Origin: Methanosarcinales archaeon
Lineage (GTDB): Archaea; Halobacteriota; Methanosarcinia; Methanosarcinales; Methanocomedenaceae
Assembly: GCA_013330355.1 (NCBI GenBank)
Contig: DUIM01000173.1
Location: 1-8,827, forward strand
Length of the DNA: 8,827 nucleotides
Direction of reading: 5' to 3'
Below the pieces are notes generated by a model. That model was not told where the DNA came from. It did not search any database and saw only the letters and a program-made list of their open reading frames with translations. Both the position numbers and the translations under genes were made by a program. Positions 4,966 through 8,827 of this stretch are shown here, piece by piece; position 1 is the first letter of the stretch, and each line of letters starts with the position of its first letter.

Positions 4966-6624
4966 ATGTCATCTACCAACCAGGCATGGACATCAATGAA
5001 CATAAGTAGACATGGCATACCCAACATTTCAAAAGGCACTCATTTTCTTTTATATAAAAACGGTAAATTGATGTATATTGATAAATCGTGTGAAAATATT
5101 TTCAATGTACGACCTGATGAATGTCTGGACATGATAGATTTTTCAACTTTACAATGGGTCCATAGTAAGGACAGGGATAAAGTAAGGGAGAATTTCCAAT
5201 CTGTAATAAATGAAGACATCTCTTCAAAAATCGAGTACAACCTTACGGGCCAGGAAGGAATTACCTTTTCACATACATTATTTCCAATCCATGACGATGT
5301 AGGAAAACTGGTCTCAATTCACGGGTTTTTTGAAAATCACCAGCCTGGCAATTTCCTTTATCAGGAGAAAAGCAATGCATTTGAAATACTGGAATTATTT
5401 AACCAAATTTCTTTAATTGTTTCCAAGAAAAATCCCTTTGAAAAAACCCTTTCAAAATTACTCGATAAAGTACTGGAAATCACTTTAATGGAGTCCGGCG
5501 GCATATACATTCTTAATATAGAGACAGGGAACTATATGTTGACAGTACATTCCAATGTTTCTGAAGAATTTTTACAAAAACATAGTGAAATTACCAGGGA
5601 ATGGAAGGGGCTGCTACCTGTAATGGATGAAGGGAGGGTAGTGGTAATCCCGGATGTGCTTGACCCTGTTCATTACGCAGACACCGGAAGAAAAAAGTTG
5701 GCAATAAATGAAGGGATCCATTCGTTTGCAGGTATTCCCCTGATCAATGAGAATTCCATTACTGGAATATTAATGATAAGTTATCCTGGTATACATGAAT
5801 TCACAGAAACAGAAAAAAGATTATTTTCAATTATTGGCAGGCAGTTGGGTAATTCCATTAAGCAAGCCAATATAATTGAACAGTTACACAAATCCCATAA
5901 AGTATATCATGACCTTTTTGATAATGCGGCGGACATAATTTATACTCATGACATGGAATGCAATATGCTTTCTATAAACAAGGCAGGACTGGATATTTTA
6001 CTTTTAGATAAAAAAGATATCTTACGATCAAATATGAGGGATTTCCTTACAGCAGAAAGCCTGGAAGTTGCACAATACATAATGAGACTTATTACTCAAG
6101 GCGAAAATATACGATTTCCGGTAATACTGGAAGTGATAAGGACTAATGGGGCCCGATTATTCATTGAATTCAATATCCGGCCAATAATGAAAGACGGCAC
6201 GCCTGTGGCAGTTCATGGTATTGCAAGGAATATTGATAGACGGTTAAAGGCAGAACAGAACATATTGATATTTAATAAAGCCCTCAATCTTACCTCGGAT
6301 GGTATTGATGTCTCGGATGCTGAAAATAATATTACATTCATTAATGAAGCGGGCGCAAAAATGTTCGGATATAGTAGAATGGAATTAATTGGACAGCATG
6401 CAGGCATATTCTATGCAGAGGAAGATATGTCCAACTTTACTGAAAATGTAGTCCCTTCTATGAAAAAATATGGTTACTGGAACGGCCTGATACTTGGAAG
6501 GAAGAAAGACGGGACGGCATTCCCGGTAGAGGTCACTCTCAATTCAATGATGGATGAAAATGGTGAGCCGCTGGTAAATTTGGTCATATTTCGTGAAAGA
6601 AATAAACGTTCATCCGAAATATAG
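4966..6624 (+). CDS. PAS-GAF-PAS-PAS sensory protein without output domain
   Basis: This 552-residue soluble protein is made only of sensor domains. A PAS-like domain spans about 25-125. A GAF domain spans about 140-305, with SGGIYILN, GIHSFAGIPLI and GILMISY typical of the fold and a linking helix after it. A PAS domain spans about 312-428, starting YHDLFDNAADIIYTHD and ending HGIARNIDRR. A last PAS domain spans about 432-546, with NNITFINEAGAKMFGYSRMELIG, WNGLILGRKKDGTAFPVEV and ENGEPLVNLVIFRE. It stops right after the last PAS with no histidine kinase, receiver, cyclase or DNA-binding part, and no membrane helix. Methanogens carry many PAS/GAF kinases, so it may act through a partner or be a shortened kinase. 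It is followed after 13 bases by the DUF167 gene, suggesting co-transcription. Ligand is unknown. Confidence 0.85.
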   Translation: MSSTNQAWTSMNISRHGIPNISKGTHFLLYKNGKLMYIDKSCENIFNVRPDECLDMIDFSTLQWVHSKDRDKVRENFQSVINEDISSKIEYNLTGQEGITFSHTLFPIHDDVGKLVSIHGFFENHQPGNFLYQEKSNAFEILELFNQISLIVSKKNPFEKTLSKLLDKVLEITLMESGGIYILNIETGNYMLTVHSNVSEEFLQKHSEITREWKGLLPVMDEGRVVVIPDVLDPVHYADTGRKKLAINEGIHSFAGIPLINENSITGILMISYPGIHEFTETEKRLFSIIGRQLGNSIKQANIIEQLHKSHKVYHDLFDNAADIIYTHDMECNMLSINKAGLDILLLDKKDILRSNMRDFLTAESLEVAQYIMRLITQGENIRFPVILEVIRTNGARLFIEFNIRPIMKDGTPVAVHGIARNIDRRLKAEQNILIFNKALNLTSDGIDVSDAENNITFINEAGAKMFGYSRMELIGQHAGIFYAEEDMSNFTENVVPSMKKYGYWNGLILGRKKDGTAFPVEVTLNSMMDENGEPLVNLVIFRERNKRSSEI

Positions 6625-6637
6625 CCGTAAATGGATC

Positions 6638-6952
6638 ATGTCTGTAAAAGATGCTGTAAGAGAGGGGCGCGATGGGGTACTCATCGATATTGAAGTTACA
6701 CCCGGTACTAAGACCGTAAAAGTTCCCAGTGGTTACAATCCATGGAGAAAACGTATCGAGGTCAGGCTTACCAGGGAAGCGCAAAAAGGTAAGGCAAACC
6801 AGCAGTTGATACGGGAACTTTCAGGGATACTGGGGATTAAAGAAAATGATGTTACCATTATTTCAGGACATACCGCTCATAAAAAAACAGTCTGCATTAG
6901 GGAAATGAATTTGGAACAGGTCAATAACCTGATGGAATCCTTGATAGATTAA
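6638..6952 (+). CDS. DUF167 (YggU) family protein
   Basis: This 104-residue protein belongs to the widespread DUF167/YggU family of unknown molecular role. The family marks are present: GVLIDIEVTPGTK (13-25), a strand RIEVRLTR, the signature AQKGKANQQLI (48-58), LGIKENDVTIISGHTAHKK (65-83) and a final helix. I start it at ATG 6638 (MSVKDAVREG), just after the PAS gene stop at 6624. A longer in-frame start at 6593 would overlap the PAS gene and adds nothing that looks like the family. No clear ribosome site is seen, so translation may depend on the upstream gene. It is the middle gene of the PAS/GAF - DUF167 - Toprim cluster. The family fold is alpha/beta; binding of nucleic acid has been suggested but is not shown here. 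Confidence 0.88.
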   Translation: MSVKDAVREGRDGVLIDIEVTPGTKTVKVPSGYNPWRKRIEVRLTREAQKGKANQQLIRELSGILGIKENDVTIISGHTAHKKTVCIREMNLEQVNNLMESLID

Positions 6953-6981
6953 GTTTAAAACAGTTCGAAACGTCATGTTTT

Positions 6982-7395
6982 GTGGTGGCTCTTTTGAATG
7001 ATCCTGAAAGGCTTGAAAAACTGGAAGAACTGATCCTTGAACTTCAACAGATGTCGGATAAGGGGTCCCTCATTATAGTGGAAGGAAAAAGGGACAGGAA
7101 GGCCCTGAGGGCATTGGGAATCACCGGTGCTATCATGTTGGGTACAAAAAAGTCAATTCTTGTGTTTTGTGAAGAAGTAGCCAGGGAATACAATAACGTG
7201 ATCGTACTCACCGATTGGGATGAAAATGGTGATAAACTGGCTGCCCTCATGGAAGGTTACTTGAGAAGCACCAGTACGGCTGTGAATATGGATATTCGCA
7301 GGAAGATCAAAAACCTCGTGAAAAAAAGGATTAAGGATATTGAGAGCCTGGATACCCACATTTCAAATCTGGCATCTGATTTGAAGCACTTTTAA
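6982..7395 (+). CDS. Small Toprim-domain protein, UPF0292-like
   Basis: This 137-residue stand-alone Toprim protein resembles the archaeal UPF0292 group, sometimes called small primase-like proteins. A short N-terminal helix (NDPERLEKLEELILELQQ) leads to the Toprim core. The core has SLIIVEGKRDRKAL (29-42) with the catalytic-type Glu34, ALGITGAIML, and VIVLTDWDENGDKL (73-86) with the metal-binding pair Asp78 and Asp80. The C-terminal third is basic and helical (IRRKIKNLVKKRIKD), suitable for nucleic-acid contact. Toprim domains in topoisomerases, primases and RNase M5 use these acids with Mg2+ for strand cleavage or nucleotide transfer; the substrate here is unknown. Start is GTG 6982, or GTG 6985 or TTG 6994, with no strong ribosome site. 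It follows the DUF167 gene by 29 bases on the same strand, and the next gene is dnaG, also a Toprim protein. Confidence 0.85.
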   Translation: MVALLNDPERLEKLEELILELQQMSDKGSLIIVEGKRDRKALRALGITGAIMLGTKKSILVFCEEVAREYNNVIVLTDWDENGDKLAALMEGYLRSTSTAVNMDIRRKIKNLVKKRIKDIESLDTHISNLASDLKHF

Positions 7396-7798
7396 TTGTA
7401 TATGAATTTACGTGACATTCTCAATTTGCATACCATAAGTTTATTATGTATTTTCCACAAAGATAGAGGCATGAAGATTACATTGATCTGATTAATTGAT
7501 GCAATGTGTTTCATTCATTAAGGAATATATGATATACTCAAATATATGACAACATTAATAAGTAATATATGGCTATAATATAATACGATAAATGTAAGAT
7601 AATATATATAAATATTAATTTATAACATTTATTAGATAATATGTAATACTATGGATGTGTGTTGATATAAGAAATGTTACCACACAAGACATATTATATT
7701 ATATATATTACTAAAATATACAATAATATATGATTATAATATAGAAAATCTGTGATAATTAAGTAGATAGAAATTTCGACATTCCAATAATTAACTAC
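7396..7798. other. Long AT-rich noncoding stretch after the Toprim gene
   Basis: About 400 bases with no convincing gene on either strand. Composition is extreme: 7681-7740 has 8 G/C in 60 by my count. It holds the hairpin 7471-7514, two copies of AATATATGA about 17 bases apart (7523-7531 and 7540-7548), and many TATA-like stretches that make any single promoter call arbitrary. Confidence 0.5.
7471..7514 (+). repeat. Long imperfect hairpin downstream of the Toprim gene
   Basis: The core is ACATTGATC (7480-7488) pairing with GAT-CAATGT (7498-7507, one bulged G) around a 9-base loop. An outer ATGAA (7471-7475) pairs with TTCAT (7510-7514) across an internal loop. It begins 76 bases past the Toprim stop and could be a transcript 3' end or an operator. 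No clean T-run follows. Confidence 0.4.
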
Positions 7799-7924
7799 AT
7801 GGAAGCAATCGAGTGCCCTGATCAATATCGGGCATCCGGGAGAGAAAAGGGACTGATGGGCAATATGAATAGGTTTCCAGAGCCCTTGCACATAAAGATA
7901 ATAAAATCGAAGTATCAAGAATAA
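7799..7924 (+). CDS. Candidate 41-residue small protein in a GC-richer island
   Basis: ATG 7799 opens 41 codons ending at TAA 7924. The protein begins MEAIECPDQYRASGREKGLM and is hydrophilic, with a basic tail (IKIIKSKYQE) and no signal or membrane segment. The reason to take it seriously is composition: 7801-7860 has 33 G/C in 60, whereas DNA just upstream has about 8 in 60, so the island coincides with the open frame. The frame stays open upstream to 7763 (just after a TAA), so a longer form without an ATG is possible. There is no Shine-Dalgarno. I do not recognise the sequence. It may be a real small protein, the last piece of a lost gene, or a structured RNA: a hairpin at 7814-7834 lies inside it. 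Confidence 0.4.
   Translation: MEAIECPDQYRASGREKGLMGNMNRFPEPLHIKIIKSKYQE
7814..7834 (+). other. Hairpin within the GC-richer island
   Basis: TGCCC and GGGCA flank GAT and ATC around a CAAT loop, giving an 8-bp stem with one bulged T (7819). It supports a structured RNA as an alternative reading of the island, but codon-constrained DNA can produce such stems by chance. Confidence 0.35.
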
Positions 7925-8099
7925 TATGTAACTGATAAATAATTCATATCAGTATTTCCAGATATTGGAGGTGTACTGGTATAAGTATTAGTGAAATTAT
8001 TTAATTGTAGATATTTCTAATTAATTTATTATTTATCCATGTCTTGACTGGATTGGATTTTTCTCACCTATTTTTTACACATACTTAGAGGTATACGTT
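7925..8099. other. dnaG upstream region with hairpin and TATA candidate
   Basis: No gene was seen. TTAATTGTAGA (8001-8011) pairs with TCTAATTAA (8016-8024) around a TATT loop with a 2-base bulge. The stretch TTTATTATTTAT at about 8025-8036 is a possible dnaG TATA box, which would start transcription near 8060 and give a leader of about 40 bases. Confidence 0.35.
8088..8092 (+). promoter_or_regulatory. Shine-Dalgarno of dnaG
   Basis: GAGGT lies 7 bases before ATG 8100 and matches the core of the archaeal ribosome-binding consensus, fixing the start. Confidence 0.7.
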
Positions 8100-8827
8100 A
8101 TGCAAGATACAGACACTACCAAATATATAATTCATTCCAAAATAAAAGCAGACGGAATAGTGGAACGGCCTGATGTTGTTGGTGCAATATTCGGGCAGAC
8201 AGAAGGACTATTAGGCAATGACCTTGATCTGAGGGAACTCCAGAAAACCGGACGGATCGGCAGGATCGAGGTAAACATAAAATCAACCAGCGGTAAATCA
8301 AATGGTACCATTGATATCCCATCAAGTCTTGATAAGACCGAGACCGCTGTCCTGGCAGCTTCCCTGGAAACCATCGACAGGATCGGGCCTTGTATTGCAA
8401 ATATAGAAATAACAAAGATCGAGGATATACGTGCATCAAAACGACAACATATAGTAAGCAGGGCCAAGCACATCCTCACAGAGATGTTCGACGAGAATAT
8501 CCCTGAAAGCCAGGAGATCACTGATGAGGTGAAACAGGCGGTAAGGGTCAAGGAAATGGTCTTTTTAGGTAAAGACAATATCCCCTGCGGCCCAAATGTT
8601 ATGGATTCGGATGCCATTATTGTGGTAGAAGGACGGGCTGATGTGCTGAACCTGTTGCGATACGGTATTAAGAATTCAGTTGCAGTGGGTGGTACAAATG
8701 TGCCCCAGGCAGTCGTAGACATATGCAAGAATAAGAAAGTCACTGCATTCACGGATGGTGACCGTGGCGGTGAACTGATCATCAAGGAACTGCTCCAGGT
8801 TGCTGAAATTGACTTCATAGCAAGAGC
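8100..8827 (+). CDS. dnaG: DNA primase-like protein DnaG, archaeal type (3' end outside window)
   Basis: The first 242 codons are present and the frame is open at the window edge; archaeal DnaG proteins are usually around 400-500 residues. The N-terminal domain begins [20 protein letters not shown] and continues [27 protein letters not shown] [11 protein letters not shown] and [16 protein letters not shown], which is the archaeal-specific N-terminal domain. The Toprim core follows with [20 protein letters not shown] (171-190; Glu177) and [13 protein letters not shown] (214-226; Asp219 and Asp221), the catalytic and metal-binding acids. Archaeal DnaG has low primase activity and is also a stable subunit of the RNA-degrading exosome, where it helps bind poly(A)-rich RNA; the main replicative primase is PriS/PriL. 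It has a good ribosome site and its own long AT-rich upstream region. All visible key residues are intact. Confidence 0.96.
   Translation, partial: MQDTDTTKYIIHSKIKADGIVERPDVVGAIFGQTEGLLGNDLDLRELQKTGRIGRIEVNIKSTSGKSNGTIDIPSSLDKTETAVLAASLETIDRIGPCIANIEITKIEDIRASKRQHIVSRAKHILTEMFDENIPESQEITDEVKQAVRVKEMVFLGKDNIPCGPNVMDSDAIIVVEGRADVLNLLRYGIKNSVAVGGTNVPQAVVDICKNKKVTAFTDGDRGGELIIKELLQVAEIDFIAR

Noticed and set aside
7694..7918. 74-codon minus-strand frame in the AT-rich gap
   Set aside because: Its C-terminal half is translated AT-repeat DNA (Ile/Tyr/Leu runs), and the GC-richer part is better explained by the plus-strand 41-codon frame.
7396..8099. Replication origin upstream of dnaG
   Set aside because: AT-richness alone is not enough; no origin-recognition-box-like repeats and no cdc6/orc1 gene were seen.
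8132..8818. 228-codon minus-strand frame opposite dnaG
   Set aside because: Shadow of dnaG, whose Toprim residues and ribosome site are unmistakable.
1..8827. CRISPR array, tRNA or rRNA genes, complete insertion sequence
   Set aside because: No regularly spaced repeats, no cloverleaf with a TTCRA arm, and no intact transposase or paired terminal repeats were found.

Overview
This window looks like a piece of a methanogen-type archaeal chromosome (Methanosarcinales or a related methane-metabolising euryarchaeote). The evidence is a complete formylmethanofuran:tetrahydromethanopterin formyltransferase (ftr), an archaeal DnaG with a Toprim core, an archaeal TruD, a KaiC/RAD55-type ATPase, an UPF0292-type Toprim protein, AT-rich intergenic DNA with TATA-like boxes, and archaeal-style starts (GTG starts, probable leaderless genes, one strong GGAGGTGATC-like ribosome site). 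Species cannot be settled from the sequence alone. No tRNA, rRNA, CRISPR array or complete insertion sequence was found.

Layout. 1-810: decayed or noncoding DNA with the 5'-truncated remnant of a DUF4143-type ATPase (minus strand), then the ftr control region with a perfect 8-bp inverted repeat just ahead of the start. 810-1736: ftr (plus) and an intrinsic-type terminator overlapping its stop codon. 1912-3329: a minus-strand operon read in the order KaiC-like ATPase, unknown 70-residue protein, Roadblock/LC7 protein (frameshifted in this sequence), YhbY/CRM RNA-binding protein. Its own promoter region (3376-3460) has a TATA box preceded by two near-identical 14-bp direct repeats. 3526-4866: truD (minus). 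4966-7395: a plus-strand cluster of a PAS-GAF-PAS-PAS sensor without an output domain, a DUF167/YggU protein and a small Toprim protein. 7396-8099: about 700 bases of mostly very AT-rich DNA, with one GC-richer island that holds a 41-codon open frame, and several hairpins. 8100-8827: the 5' two-thirds or so of dnaG, cut by the window edge.

How the genes fit together. ftr belongs to the C1 methanogenesis/methanotrophy trunk and stands alone. truD and yhbY are RNA-modification or ribosome-linked housekeeping genes. The small Toprim protein and DnaG (primase/exosome-associated) are nucleic-acid proteins encoded next to each other on one strand. The most unusual part is the KaiC-like / small orphan / Roadblock set. 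It resembles an ATP-binding switch with a small Roadblock partner, but the ATPase has altered Walker A and Walker B residues and the Roadblock gene is broken by a +1 shift. Either the module is decaying or this sequence carries indel errors. Two of the three apparent indels in the window lie at A/T homopolymers, so assembly error must be excluded first.
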